NCBI GenBank assembly: GCA_038868075.1
Contig: JAWBXB010000009.1
Coordinates: forward strand, 1 to 64,000
Reading direction: 5' to 3'
Length of the DNA: 64,000 nucleotides
Source: Candidatus Bathyarchaeia archaeon
Lineage (GTDB): Archaea > Thermoproteota > Bathyarchaeia > Bathyarchaeales > DTEX01
Notes under the pieces: generated by a model
What the model saw: only the letters and a program-made list of their open reading frames with translations
Databases searched by the model: none
Told to the model about the DNA's origin: nothing
Made by a program: the position numbers and the translations under genes
In this document: positions 16,577 through 25,745 of the stretch, in pieces
How positions within the stretch are numbered: position 1 is the stretch's first letter
How the letters are laid out: every line of letters starts with the position of its first letter

Positions 16577-17188
16577 TTAACATTCAGCCATAAGATACTC
16601 TATATCTGTCAATGACAATTTTTTAGCACCTTTCTCAAGCATTTCTCTTATCGCTCTCTCCGTATCTCCTAGATTTACATCTATCCCTTTAACAGCATCT
16701 TCTAAAAGAAATGTTTCAAAGCCGTATTTTAGTGCATCTAAAACTGTGTTTTTAACGCAATATTCTGTCGCAAGACCGCCAACAAAAACCCTTCTGACAC
16801 CAAACCTCCTTAACATCTCATCTAAGCCAGTCCCCTCAAAACCAGAGTAAGCCTCTCTCTTTGGATCAGTAGCCTTAGACACAATTAGCACTTTATTTGG
16901 AAGCCTAAGATCCGGGTGAAACTCCGCGCCCTTAGTTCCCTGGACACAATGCTGCGGCCAGAGACCACCATAATCCCTGAAGGATATGTGGTTTGGCGGA
17001 TGCCAATCCCTTGTGGCAATGATTAAGGCACCAGCTGAATCAAATTTTCTTATATATTCGTTTAGAACTGGAACTATTTTATCGCCCTCCGGAACAGGCA
17101 GGGCTCCACCTGGGCAGAAGTCGACCTGAACGTCAACTATTATTAGCGCATCCTCTCGCCCGTTAATTTTATATTTCAATCGAGACAC
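16577..17188 (-). CDS. pncA: nicotinamidase
   Basis: The enzyme hydrolyses nicotinamide to nicotinate for NAD salvage. The Asp-Lys-Cys triad of the isochorismatase-like fold is visible: Asp in DVQVDFCPGGAL (near residue 22), Lys in LPNKVLIVSKA and Cys in GGLATEYCVKNT. Metal-binding His residues occur in TRDWHPPNH. Length 203 is typical. It stands alone and is read convergently with the ssb-TRAM pair. Confidence 0.92.
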   Translation of the reverse strand: MSRLKYKINGREDALIIVDVQVDFCPGGALPVPEGDKIVPVLNEYIRKFDSAGALIIATRDWHPPNHISFRDYGGLWPQHCVQGTKGAEFHPDLRLPNKVLIVSKATDPKREAYSGFEGTGLDEMLRRFGVRRVFVGGLATEYCVKNTVLDALKYGFETFLLEDAVKGIDVNLGDTERAIREMLEKGAKKLSLTDIEYLMAEC

Positions 17189-17286
17189 CCCAGTCTAAAA
17201 ATAACATCGTTATAGCATTTAAATATTACTTCTCACAGCCTACCATTAAAATGTTTCCATAATTCATTTCTTGCCTAATCGCCCTC

Positions 17287-19404
17287 TTAATATTGGCATA
17301 CGCCTGTTGGGCATTCTCCCGCGAATTCTGAAGACACTTGAACATAGGGTGGTGGAGCTGTGGCGGCGCTTGAGCTTGACGCTTGAACCCCTCCGACAAC
17401 TAAAACCTGCTCGGCTTTGCTCCCATAGCGATATACGGTTATGCCCTTACATTTAAGCTTCCATGTCATCATGAAGATTCTTCGGACATCATCTATTGTT
17501 GCCTCATGGGGTAAATTGACGGTTTTAGAGACAGCATTATCCGTGTATTTCTGGAAGGCTGCTTGCATACGAACATGCCATTCAGGAGCTATCTCAAGAG
17601 CAGTTACAAATATTCTCTTAACGTCAGGTGGAACCTCACTTAATCCCTGAACCGAACCTGTCTTAGCGATTTTAGAAATCAGCTCAGTGCTGTAGAAGCC
17701 CCTCTCCTTGGCTATTTGCTCAAAGACCGAATTGACCTCAAAGAGCTGAGTCCCCATAACATTTCTGACAAATGCTACAGCGAAAAGTGGCTCTATCCCG
17801 CTCGATGTCCCAGCGATTATACTTATTGTTCCGGTTGGAGCTATGGATGTTACGGTTGCGTTCCGCATAGCCTTATAGCCCATCTTATCCCATATGCTGC
17901 CCGGGAAATTCGGGAATGAACCCCTCTCCTCACCTAACTCAACAGACTTCTTTCTAGCCTCCTCAGAGATAAATGACATAACTTTCTCGGCTGTTGCAAT
18001 AGCCTCTTCCGAATCATATGGTATGCCAAGTTTTATAAGCATCTCCGCGAATCCCATTACACCTAAACCTATCTTCCTATTAGCCTTAGTTGCCTTCTCA
18101 ATATGGGGTATAGGATATTTATTAGCATCTATAACGTTATCTAAGAAATGAACAGCTGTCCTAACTGTTCGCCTAATCTTGTCCCAATCGATTTCACCAT
18201 CCTTAACCATCTTAGAGAGATTAATGGATCCAAGATTACAGCTCTCATAGGGTAAAAGCGGAACTTCACCGCATGGATTTGTGCTCTCTATAACGCCGAC
18301 ATGAGGCGTTGGATTTCTCCGGTTAATTTCATCGAGAAAGATTAAGCCTGGATCGCCAGTCTTCCAAGCAGCTGTTGCTATCAAGTCAAAAATAGCCCTA
18401 GCTTTAAGACGTTTGACAACGGCACCATTCCGGGGGTTAACTAGGCTATAATATTCGTCCTTCTCAACAGCATCCATGAATTCGTCCGTCACACCTACGG
18501 ATATATTGAAGTTTGTTAGGACACCCTCTTTCTCCTTAGCCGTAATAAACTCAATTATATCTGGATGATCAACGCGGAGAACCCCCATATTCGCGCCCCT
18601 ACGCCTACCACCCTGCTTAATCACTTCGGTGGCAACATCAAATATTTTCATAAAGGAAACTGGACCGCTTGCGACACCCATTGTGGACTTAACAACATCG
18701 CCGCGCGGCCTGAGCTTTGAGAAGGAAAAGCCCGTGCCACCACCAGACTTATGTATAAGCGCCATATATTTCAGTGCATCAAAAATCTCCTCAATTGAAT
18801 CCCCAACTGGAAGCACAAAGCATGCAGAGAGCTGCCCAATATCGGTTCCAGCGTTCATGAGCGTCGGTGAATTTGGGAGAAATTCAAGGTTAGCCATAAC
18901 TCTATAGAATTCTTCCTTAACTGTCTCTATGTCAGCGCTTTTATCGTAAAGAGCATCGACCTTAGCTATAGCTTTAGCTACTCTCCTGAACATCTGTGAG
19001 GGTGTCTCAATAACCCTTCCACTTTCATCCTTAAGGAGATACCTCCGCTCTAAAACGCTTATTGCGTTAAATGAGAGCTTTAAGTCATCTGTTACGCCAA
19101 GAAGCTTCTTCTGCTCCCTTAGTTCAGTCCGCTTCTGCCTGTAGAGTATATATGCTTTTGCAATAGTATCATAGCCGTTTTTGATTAGAACACGCTCAAC
19201 AATGTTCTGAACATCCTCAACGCTTGGAATTTTATCCTTAAACTCCTCCTCAAGTATGGCAACAACCTGGGCTGAAAGCTTAGATGCTAACTCGCCATCT
19301 TCGCTCTTCACGGCTACAATAGCCTTATGGATAGCGTTAGTAATTTTTGTCGGGTCAAATTTAACAATTCGCCCATCTCTCTTTCTAATTAGAGAAACAG
19401 GCAT
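17287..19404 (-). CDS. nrdJ: adenosylcobalamin-dependent ribonucleotide reductase, class II
   Basis: The enzyme reduces ribonucleotides to deoxyribonucleotides using B12. An ATP-cone domain spans about residues 1-95 ([18 protein letters not shown]). The catalytic core has [10 protein letters not shown], the substrate Cys in [33 protein letters not shown] with the radical Cys, and [18 protein letters not shown]. The C-terminal CPTGVCQY is the redox-active Cys pair. At 705 residues it is intact with no intein. B12 dependence fits the possible cobalamin uptake genes at 36.6 kb. Confidence 0.93.
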   Translation of the reverse strand: MPVSLIRKRDGRIVKFDPTKITNAIHKAIVAVKSEDGELASKLSAQVVAILEEEFKDKIPSVEDVQNIVERVLIKNGYDTIAKAYILYRQKRTELREQKKLLGVTDDLKLSFNAISVLERRYLLKDESGRVIETPSQMFRRVAKAIAKVDALYDKSADIETVKEEFYRVMANLEFLPNSPTLMNAGTDIGQLSACFVLPVGDSIEEIFDALKYMALIHKSGGGTGFSFSKLRPRGDVVKSTMGVASGPVSFMKIFDVATEVIKQGGRRRGANMGVLRVDHPDIIEFITAKEKEGVLTNFNISVGVTDEFMDAVEKDEYYSLVNPRNGAVVKRLKARAIFDLIATAAWKTGDPGLIFLDEINRRNPTPHVGVIESTNPCGEVPLLPYESCNLGSINLSKMVKDGEIDWDKIRRTVRTAVHFLDNVIDANKYPIPHIEKATKANRKIGLGVMGFAEMLIKLGIPYDSEEAIATAEKVMSFISEEARKKSVELGEERGSFPNFPGSIWDKMGYKAMRNATVTSIAPTGTISIIAGTSSGIEPLFAVAFVRNVMGTQLFEVNSVFEQIAKERGFYSTELISKIAKTGSVQGLSEVPPDVKRIFVTALEIAPEWHVRMQAAFQKYTDNAVSKTVNLPHEATIDDVRRIFMMTWKLKCKGITVYRYGSKAEQVLVVGGVQASSSSAATAPPPYVQVSSEFAGECPTGVCQY

Positions 19405-19472
19405 TTAAGTCGCCCAAATAAAATTAAATAAAAGCAACTTTAATATCTTACGGAAGACTGTTAAATGGAACT

Positions 19473-20318
19473 TTAAAGGCGCTTCATCTCACGCAATCTC
19501 ATAATTAAGTCATTAAATGCTAATGCTAGCTCTTCGGGACTCATCTCTCTAACCCTCCTGTAATAGAATGGTATGGAATCAATTAATTGAACATAGATAT
19601 TCTTAGAAATACCAATATCTCTAAAGAAGGTTACAATAGCATTCCTAATCTTTTTATTTTTCTGCGTGAAGACCCCGCGTATAAACTTAAAGAAAAGCTC
19701 CTCGTTTTCAACGTGGAAGGGAGGCTTCCTAGGTCTTAAGCGGATAATTGTAGAGTTTACCTTCGGCGTAGGCCAGAAAAACTCTTTAGGAATAAAATCT
19801 AATAAATCAACATCAGCATAATAGTAAGCTGTCACTGTAAGTCTCCCATAATTCTCCGTGTTAGGTAAGGCTGCTAAACGCTGACCGAATTCTTCTTGAA
19901 AAGTTAGGACAGCACAGTCAAAATTTCTTTTAAAGAGCCAAAAGAGCAGAGGTGACGAAATTGAATATGGCGGGATTGAGACAACTTTATTAAACGTTGG
20001 AACTGGAATCTTTAATATGTCCCCCCTCAAAATCATCACGTTTTTATAATGGCTTAAACGACGAACTAGGATCTTAACTAGTCGAGAATCTATTTCTACA
20101 GCTATGACTTGCCCAGCTAATTCTGCCAAGCGCTCTGTGAGAAAGCCTAATCCGGCTCCAACCTCTAGGACAACATCATTATCACTGATGAATACGTAAG
20201 AAATCATTTTATCTAAAACGCTTTCCTCAACAAGGAAATTCTGTCCAAGTCTCTTTCTCGGATATATTTTGTTGGCGTTTAAAATTCTCCTAGTTTCCTC
20301 TAGCAACCCCATTTCCAC
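19473..20318 (-). CDS. rsmA: rRNA adenine dimethyltransferase (KsgA/Dim1)
   Basis: It dimethylates two adjacent adenines near the 3' end of 16S rRNA. The SAM-binding motif is LEVGAGLGFLTERLA (about 50-64), and the N-terminal KRLGQNFLVE is diagnostic. The motif IV, usually NLPY, reads SIPPYSISSPLLF, so the usual Asn is Ile. The C-terminal helical domain is present. It is downstream of the DUF655 gene, the common archaeal order, and 24 bases separate them. Confidence 0.9.
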   Translation of the reverse strand: MEMGLLEETRRILNANKIYPRKRLGQNFLVEESVLDKMISYVFISDNDVVLEVGAGLGFLTERLAELAGQVIAVEIDSRLVKILVRRLSHYKNVMILRGDILKIPVPTFNKVVSIPPYSISSPLLFWLFKRNFDCAVLTFQEEFGQRLAALPNTENYGRLTVTAYYYADVDLLDFIPKEFFWPTPKVNSTIIRLRPRKPPFHVENEELFFKFIRGVFTQKNKKIRNAIVTFFRDIGISKNIYVQLIDSIPFYYRRVREMSPEELALAFNDLIMRLREMKRL

Positions 20319-20344
20319 AAAATTCCTTCCTATTAAATAAGTTT

Positions 20345-20920
20345 TTAAGATGCTCTTGTGAAGAGCCTATACTTACTCTCGCCAGTAAGCTCCTCTATAA
20401 TTCTCTTAGTTATTAATTTTGCTGGATTAGGTAGGTTCACACGTTTCTGCAGGTCCTGGAAACTTTCAAAGGGTTTTTTCTCCCGCTCATCTAAAATCTT
20501 CCACATATATTTTTTACCAATGCCTGGTATTAACTCTAGGGCATGCATTCTGGGAGTTACTGGTTTAGCTGTATTAAAGAAGCCCACAAAATACGCTTCC
20601 CTATTTAAGACTATTTTTTCAATAACATTCTCAAGCTCCATTTTAGCGTTAGCCGTTAAATCATCATATCTTGCTCTGCCAATTATGTATAGTACTTCCC
20701 TACGGGAATTCTTCCCAATATAAACTCTATCAGAGGGCTTAAGTACAACCCCTTCCTTAACAACGGCTTCTAGTAATGTGAAGTATTCCTCACCGACAAG
20801 TTGAACGACAGCGCCAGCTCTATGCTTTAACCTTAAGCCAGGTTTACCATAGGGAAGATAGTCTACTACATAAGCGTATTCTTCGTAAATCTGCTGAAAA
20901 CTTTTAGTTCTACGCTCCAT
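20345..20920 (-). CDS. DUF655 RNA-binding protein
   Basis: The 191-residue protein matches the archaeal DUF655 family. It has an N-terminal OB-like part (YVVDYLPYGK) and a C-terminal helix-hairpin-helix region, LELIPGIGKKYMWKILDERE, that could bind nucleic acid. DUF655 is nearly always next to the Dim1 gene and L21e/RpoF, as here, which points to ribosome biogenesis. Its precise role is not established. Confidence 0.88.
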   Translation of the reverse strand: MERRTKSFQQIYEEYAYVVDYLPYGKPGLRLKHRAGAVVQLVGEEYFTLLEAVVKEGVVLKPSDRVYIGKNSRREVLYIIGRARYDDLTANAKMELENVIEKIVLNREAYFVGFFNTAKPVTPRMHALELIPGIGKKYMWKILDEREKKPFESFQDLQKRVNLPNPAKLITKRIIEELTGESKYRLFTRAS

Positions 20921-21143
20921 AATAACTCACTTTCCACACATTTAGTAAGAAGATAATAAGTGCATTAATGCAATAATATAGGCATGATCTTCAGACTTTC
21001 ATTAAGACAGCCTACCCTATGAGATTCAGAGATAGGGATCTCCTTAAGAAGACGCCTCCTATTCACCACTCTCACCAAACACAAAAACTTATTATTTATA
21101 AACTAATACTTTTAACTTTCTAATAACTTTTATCATTCATTGC

Positions 21144-21479
21144 TTATTCTTTTCTATATTTGTCTAAAATACTTAAAATTTTTTCTAACTTTGATGTCTC
21201 AATTATTTTTCGTCCGCCGGATAGGAATATCCTCAACTCCTCAACGCTTTTAGGCATAACATTAACTATTTGGACAGCTTCCTCCTCACTTAATGTTCCC
21301 TCAGCCTTTAATTCTTCCAAAAGTTTTCTGGCGGATTCATGATCTAGATAAGACATTTTAGTTGCATAGTCAAGCGCCCTTCGCTGAAGTTGATCTAGGG
21401 ACTCTTCACCTAAAGATTCAAGGATCATTTTGGCTTCTGGAATCGTTATGGGTTGCACTTTCAATATTTTTCTGGGCAT
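21144..21479 (-). CDS. rpoF: RNA polymerase subunit F (Rpb4-like)
   Basis: The 111-residue helical protein has the conserved Rpb4 pattern: ITIPEAKMIL at the N-terminus, a middle helix RALDYATKMSYL and the C-terminal HRDC-like segment VQIVNVMPKSVEELRIFL. It forms the stalk of RNA polymerase with subunit E. It lies 13 bases after L21e in the conserved cluster Pus10-L21e-RpoF-DUF655-Dim1. A 223-base gap separates it from DUF655. Confidence 0.92.
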   Translation of the reverse strand: MPRKILKVQPITIPEAKMILESLGEESLDQLQRRALDYATKMSYLDHESARKLLEELKAEGTLSEEEAVQIVNVMPKSVEELRIFLSGGRKIIETSKLEKILSILDKYRKE

Positions 21480-21492
21480 AACCCCATCACCT

Positions 21493-21792
21493 TCATGCGA
21501 GAGGTTTCATATGTTCAGGTCTAACAATTATCTCCTTTATAGCATCACCCTGTGTCACACTAACCTCGTAGGCTCTCCCCCTTTTTGCAACTATCATGCC
21601 CACCCTACCCTGATATCTACGGTGTGGCATACCCTTATGTACGCTTGGATCTATATCAATGATAATTTTATCGCCGGGTTTATACTCATACAATATCCTA
21701 CTCAGGCTGCTTTTTCCACGATCTCTAGGACTCTTCTTTAAAAGGGCACGTGTTTTCCTACGTAAGCCGTGAGATAGGGGCATCTCTATCAC
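21493..21792 (-). CDS. rpl21e: 50S ribosomal protein L21e
   Basis: Basic 99-residue protein with SHGLRRKTRALLKK, YKPGDKIIIDIDPSVHKGMP and RYQGRVGMIVAKRGRAYEV, all characteristic of L21e. Its ATG overlaps the end of pus10 by four bases (ATGA); an internal ATG at codon 4 gives the more typical N-terminus. Confidence 0.95.
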   Translation of the reverse strand: MIEMPLSHGLRRKTRALLKKSPRDRGKSSLSRILYEYKPGDKIIIDIDPSVHKGMPHRRYQGRVGMIVAKRGRAYEVSVTQGDAIKEIIVRPEHMKPLA

Positions 21793-23201
21793 CTCTCACT
21801 TAACACATTTAACACATCGAGCTCGATAGGTTCAGCTATAGCATTGATTATCTTTGAAACGCTTGGATCTGTTCGTCCATTATCTCCAGTTATAAGCTCC
21901 TTCACGTATAGACCTCCTTGGCATTTAATCCTCATTTCCACACTACTCTTTGTCAACCTTTTTATCTTAGTCTCATATATGTGTTTTTCTCGTATTTTAT
22001 CTGATCTACGATGTGATACACGTAGAGGTGTACGCTGTCGGATCGTTACATCGGTGAGCGCTTTTTCCAGCTTTTCTATTTCTTCATCACTAATCTCTCT
22101 ATTAAATTTCACAATAACCCTGTAGATTTTTTTAGCATGCTCCATACTCTTAAGTTTTTTCACATCTTCCTTATCCGCAAGCCTAAGTTTTAACACCTCA
22201 ACCTTTCCCTTAGCATACTCATTTATGATCTCTTTAAGTTCTTTAAGATCTATGTCTCTCTTTTTGGGTTTTTTAACCTCAATTATAAATGGGCGTCCCT
22301 GTCCAAGCATGCGAACATCTCTATCTTCCCTTCCAGCGGCATGAAAGGATGTTTCTTCACCAAGGGTCAATTCCAATATTGGCTTGGCAATCAATTCCTC
22401 AACGGATTCCGGATATAATTTCCCAGTCCAATTACATTTTGCACAGCCTTTCCCACGACACTTTCTACATATCCATTTTGATTGGGGTATTCCACGTATA
22501 AGCTTCCTATATCTTCCAGCTATAAAGAGTGAGCTGACTTGTAAATTGATTTCCCTGGTGAAGGGATTTATTAGGACAACTATCTGGGGTTTCATATAAT
22601 CAACTTTTTTATTAAGCTTTTGGGATATCTCCCTCCCAATTATCCTACTAAACTCATTTTTAATACTCTCCCCATACTTAACATTAAACTCAGCCTTAAA
22701 TTCGTCCTCGCGCTCCTCAATCTCGAGGGGAAGCTTAATACCTACTAAAAAACTCTCAAACTCATAATTCTTTAAACTCTCAATAGCCCCGCTAACTATT
22801 GGCTCAATATTTCCAAATAGTCCCCCGCAAAGAAAACATTTCTTTACTTCACCAACCCTCCTCCTCATCTTATTAAGTAAATCTAATGCCATCTTAAATG
22901 AGCCATTAGTTGCCAGTGTCTTAAGAATAGCAACTCCCATCTTCTTCAATTTTGTTTCTTCGGAAATAGCCATTTTATGAGCCATCATAGCTAACAGCAT
23001 CTTAATAGACCTACCCCTCTCAGAGTTATCTACACCAAAGCCTAGAAAAGCAAATTGTCTACCTAAACAATGATCACACAAAGGATACTTCTCAAGCATC
23101 CTATAAGAGCACTCAAGTATCTCCCTAAAAAACTCATCTTTACCCAAGCAGAAGACGCCTCCTCTCAATATCCCTCTCCCTATATTTGCATATATACTCA
23201 C
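21789..23201 (-). CDS. pus10: tRNA pseudouridine synthase Pus10
   Basis: Pus10 makes pseudouridine 54 and 55 in the T loop of archaeal tRNA. A zinc-binding N-terminal region carries CDHCLGRQFAFLG and FLCGG; CRKCRGKGCAKCNWTG lies further on. The catalytic Asp is in AAGREDRDVRMLGQGRPF. The ATG at 23201 overlaps a TATA-like TATATATG; a TTG at 23147, ten bases after GGAGG, is a plausible true start because the protein would then begin just before the conserved helix. The gene opens a ribosome/tRNA operon. Confidence 0.9.
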   Translation of the reverse strand: MSIYANIGRGILRGGVFCLGKDEFFREILECSYRMLEKYPLCDHCLGRQFAFLGFGVDNSERGRSIKMLLAMMAHKMAISEETKLKKMGVAILKTLATNGSFKMALDLLNKMRRRVGEVKKCFLCGGLFGNIEPIVSGAIESLKNYEFESFLVGIKLPLEIEEREDEFKAEFNVKYGESIKNEFSRIIGREISQKLNKKVDYMKPQIVVLINPFTREINLQVSSLFIAGRYRKLIRGIPQSKWICRKCRGKGCAKCNWTGKLYPESVEELIAKPILELTLGEETSFHAAGREDRDVRMLGQGRPFIIEVKKPKKRDIDLKELKEIINEYAKGKVEVLKLRLADKEDVKKLKSMEHAKKIYRVIVKFNREISDEEIEKLEKALTDVTIRQRTPLRVSHRRSDKIREKHIYETKIKRLTKSSVEMRIKCQGGLYVKELITGDNGRTDPSVSKIINAIAEPIELDVLNVLSER

Positions 23202-23311
23202 CAGAAAAACATTTCTAATCCAAAAATGGCAACCTAAAAAATATTTAAGAAAAATATGCGGAGCATAAAATTTTAATATAAAGTAAATTCATAATAACTT
23301 GGAAAGAGAGA

Positions 23312-23412
23312 GCCGCGGTAGCTCAGTTTGGGAGAGCACCCGGCTGAAGAACAAACAAAAATAAACCTTTGAAACCGGGCTGTCGCCGGTTCAAGTCCGG
23401 CCCGCGGCACCA
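23312..23412 (+). tRNA. tRNA-Phe(GAA) with an intron
   Basis: Acceptor GCCGCGG/CCGCGGC, D arm GCTC...GAGC, anticodon stem CCCGG/CCGGG, T arm GCCGG-TTCAAGT-CCGGC, encoded CCA. The loop CTGAAG gives anticodon GAA. A 24-nt A-rich intron lies at 23350-23373 at the canonical 37/38 site; its central helix is weak. A TTTTAATATA box is about 35 bases upstream. Confidence 0.93.
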
Positions 23413-23513
23413 ATACTTCGGCTTGCGTCATCTTTGCCTTCTACCTACTTTTCTCTAAAGAATTTAAGTCCATTATGTTCTAGAGTATTCAAAGCTTGTA
23501 TCTATTAGCTTGG

Positions 23514-23656
23514 CTATTTCTTCAGGCTCCCTAGCAACCATACATATTCATCGCTTTTCGGATCAAAGAGGTTTGCGCCGAGTTTTACAAGTCCCCTCAA
23601 TCTCCTGTCCCTATTATCTACTGCTATAGCCACACTCTGGCCAGCGCTGAGACTAC
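23514..23656 (-). pseudogene. C-terminal remnant of an unknown protein
   Basis: An open minus-strand frame without a start codon reads AGQSVAIAVDNRDRRLRG and, further on, GANLFDPKSDEYVWLLGSLK before a TAG. Composition is protein-like, but the frame closes upstream and no start exists. It is likely the tail of a lost gene. I do not recognise the parent family. Confidence 0.3.
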
Positions 23657-23733
23657 TCCAAAAAATCTAAGCGATTATGCACTTTCATTGTCACTAAATC
23701 TATTGATTCTCGAGTGGATCTTAGCCCCACTTT

Positions 23734-23760
23734 AAGACGAATACTTCGAGTATTCGTCTT
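23734..23760. repeat. perfect inverted repeat with 3-base loop
   Basis: AAGACGAATACT and AGTATTCGTCTT are separated by TCG, making a 12-bp stem, followed by a pyrimidine-rich tract. It may be a regulator site, a terminator hairpin or a mobile-element scar. Confidence 0.5.
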
Positions 23761-23919
23761 CCTCTTTATCTTAGCTCCATTTGCATTTGTAACATCAACC
23801 TATGTATTTAAATAGATTATTAAAAGAAAGTAATGAATTAATACATTTACAGTAGCGTGCACAAAAACTAAACTAATATTGACAAAATAAGAAGTTTAAG
23901 GGATCGATTAGCAGCTTTC

Positions 23920-24486
23920 ATGGAGATGAGGAGAATGGGTCTAAGTAAGGCGGAGAAGGTTTTGAAGGAAATCGAGGAGGAGGCTAAAATGGGACGGTTG
24001 CCTCATTCTATTGTGGGACCATTTAGGGGCCAAATTTTGGTAGAAGTTATTCGTAAGACCAAACCTAAACGTGTTTTGGAGATTGGAACACTTGTTGGAT
24101 ACTCAGCAATTTTAATGGGAAAGGAGTTGAATAGTGATGCCCACTTAATCACTATTGAAAAAGATGCTAATAGTGCAAAAATAGCGAGAGAGAACATAAG
24201 AAGGGCAGAGATACCGCCGACCGTGGAGGTCCTAGTCGGCGATGCTCTTGAAGTTATCCCGAAACTAGAGGGCACATTTGATCTCGTCTTCATAGATGCA
24301 GAAAAAAGTGAGTACCTAAATTACTTACAGCTAGTTGAGGACAAACTTCATAAAGGAAGCGTCGTAATTGCAGACAACGTAGATTATGCGCCAGACTACT
24401 TGGATTATGTAAGACATTCGGGAAGATATATAAGTAAATACGTACCAGCAGGTGCGGGTGGCGTTGAGATAAGTGTTAAGCTGTAA
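23920..24486 (+). CDS. SAM-dependent O-methyltransferase
   Basis: The 188-residue protein is a class I methyltransferase of the YrrM/catechol type. The SAM site is VLEIGTLVGYSAILM (about 49-63), an acidic LITIEKD follows, and FDLVFIDAEKSEYL carries the metal-binding Asp seen in this family, with VVIADNVDYAPDYLDYVR later. The substrate is unknown. It begins with ATG at 23920; a second ATG at codon 3 is possible. Confidence 0.88.
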   Translation: MEMRRMGLSKAEKVLKEIEEEAKMGRLPHSIVGPFRGQILVEVIRKTKPKRVLEIGTLVGYSAILMGKELNSDAHLITIEKDANSAKIARENIRRAEIPPTVEVLVGDALEVIPKLEGTFDLVFIDAEKSEYLNYLQLVEDKLHKGSVVIADNVDYAPDYLDYVRHSGRYISKYVPAGAGGVEISVKL

Positions 24487-24701
24487 ATAAAATTTAACGC
24501 TATCATATTTTTTGTTTAATATACGTGCTTGACTAAATTTGCACATATTCAGATGAATCAAAATAGTATAATTTTATCCTTAACCTTCTCCCTAAGTCAT
24601 TCACTTAAACTTAATTATTGCATCATTGTATGAATTTCAGTATATCTTCTTTAGGTTTTAGTAAAAGAAAAAAAATGGGGGTTTAGTCGAGTCCTGTAAT
24701 T

Positions 24702-25631
24702 TTATCTACGTCTGAGCGCTATCGCTGAGATTGCTACGGCAATTATCCCAATAATTACTCCAAATAAACCAAATGCCACGGCTATGGTTGGTGTTGGCCA
24801 GATTGAGGAAAGCGCTATTTCAACAGCCCTATTAATGGCTTCTTCAATTAAACGATCCACTTCTTCTTTGGTGTATACCTCAGGTGGTGGAGGAACCCAC
24901 TCGGATGTTTCATCTATCCAATCAAATAGATTAGCCCAGAAGGCATCCCAATCTTCAGTTCCAGGTTTATATGCGTCTGTAGTATCGGTCCATTCCGCTG
25001 GACCAAGAATTAAGCAACCTTTACCATATTTTCCGGCAACAATTGCTGGATACCCATCCTTTGTTGCCACAACGTATTGAACCCAGTTAGGTAATGGTTC
25101 CGAATAAGCAAATGTACAGAACCCACCTGAGGAAGAGAGTTTTCCCTCAGGTACACCTGCTGCAAATGGGGTATTTGGCGTTAGAGGAATTTCATCGACC
25201 TCGGGCGGTACGCTTATTTTAGTAAGCCCAAAAAGTGCAGATAATGGATCGTCTTCAGCATCCTTTGTGCATGCAATTATTGTTCCACCTATATCATACA
25301 CCCAAGATTTTATCTCCTCGCTTGTTGCAGCCAGCCAATCTCTTAGAAAAGCATTATCCCTAAAGGCGTGATAAGCTATTAACATAATGGCGTACTTGTT
25401 TCTTTTAGCCCAAGCTTTATTAAGGTCTTCTTCGGATCTAACTATGAATATTTCGCCTTTATAGCCCATCTGATTTAAAGCTGCCTCAACCTTGCCAGCT
25501 GAATATGTTCCCGGGGCGCCCTCGAGAACTAATATTGGTTTCTCCATCCTCGCCATTACAACATGAACTGTAGGCAGTAAAAATAGTAGCAGCAACAAAA
25601 AGAAAGCTGTAACTGAGAGGACTTTTCTAAT
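24702..25631 (-). CDS. secreted membrane-anchored protein with a ThuA/GATase-like domain
   Basis: A signal peptide (FFLLLLLFLLP and on) precedes an extracytoplasmic domain of about 200 residues that looks like a ThuA/glutamine-amidotransferase-like fold (PILVLEGAPGTYSAGKVEAA, GKYGKGCLILGPAEW). A C-terminal helix at about 270-295 ends in ALRRR and anchors it. The frame has no ATG at its 5' end: GGGGGAG is followed in frame by ATT at 25631, while the nearby ATG leads to a stop after two codons. A downstream TTG at 25598 would cut the signal peptide short. Function is unknown. Confidence 0.6.
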   Translation of the reverse strand: MRKVLSVTAFFLLLLLFLLPTVHVVMARMEKPILVLEGAPGTYSAGKVEAALNQMGYKGEIFIVRSEEDLNKAWAKRNKYAIMLIAYHAFRDNAFLRDWLAATSEEIKSWVYDIGGTIIACTKDAEDDPLSALFGLTKISVPPEVDEIPLTPNTPFAAGVPEGKLSSSGGFCTFAYSEPLPNWVQYVVATKDGYPAIVAGKYGKGCLILGPAEWTDTTDAYKPGTEDWDAFWANLFDWIDETSEWVPPPPEVYTKEEVDRLIEEAINRAVEIALSSIWPTPTIAVAFGLFGVIIGIIAVAISAIALRRR

Positions 25632-25745
25632 TAATGCATTCTCCCCCAGACCTCTGATATATATTTGGATACAATAAAAATATATGTCTTTTCTTAAATG
25701 AAGCTAAAAACGATCATGGTTAACAATAGGAAAACATCTTAACGT

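Larger units (their letters stand above)
23413..23919. other. gene-poor 507-base stretch
   Basis: The gap between tRNA-Phe and the methyltransferase has no intact gene. It holds a minus-strand coding remnant at 23514-23656 and a perfect palindrome at 23734-23760, described separately. The last 100 bases are AT-rich and probably contain the methyltransferase promoter. Confidence 0.5.

Noticed and set aside
17287-19404. Inteins in the RNR gene, and likewise in DP2 and the YchF gene
   Set aside because: All three proteins run through their active sites without extra domains.
20921-21143. Possible C/D-box guide RNA between DUF655 and rpoF
   Set aside because: CTGA boxes occur on the minus strand, but the C and C' boxes are poor and one spacing is only three bases.
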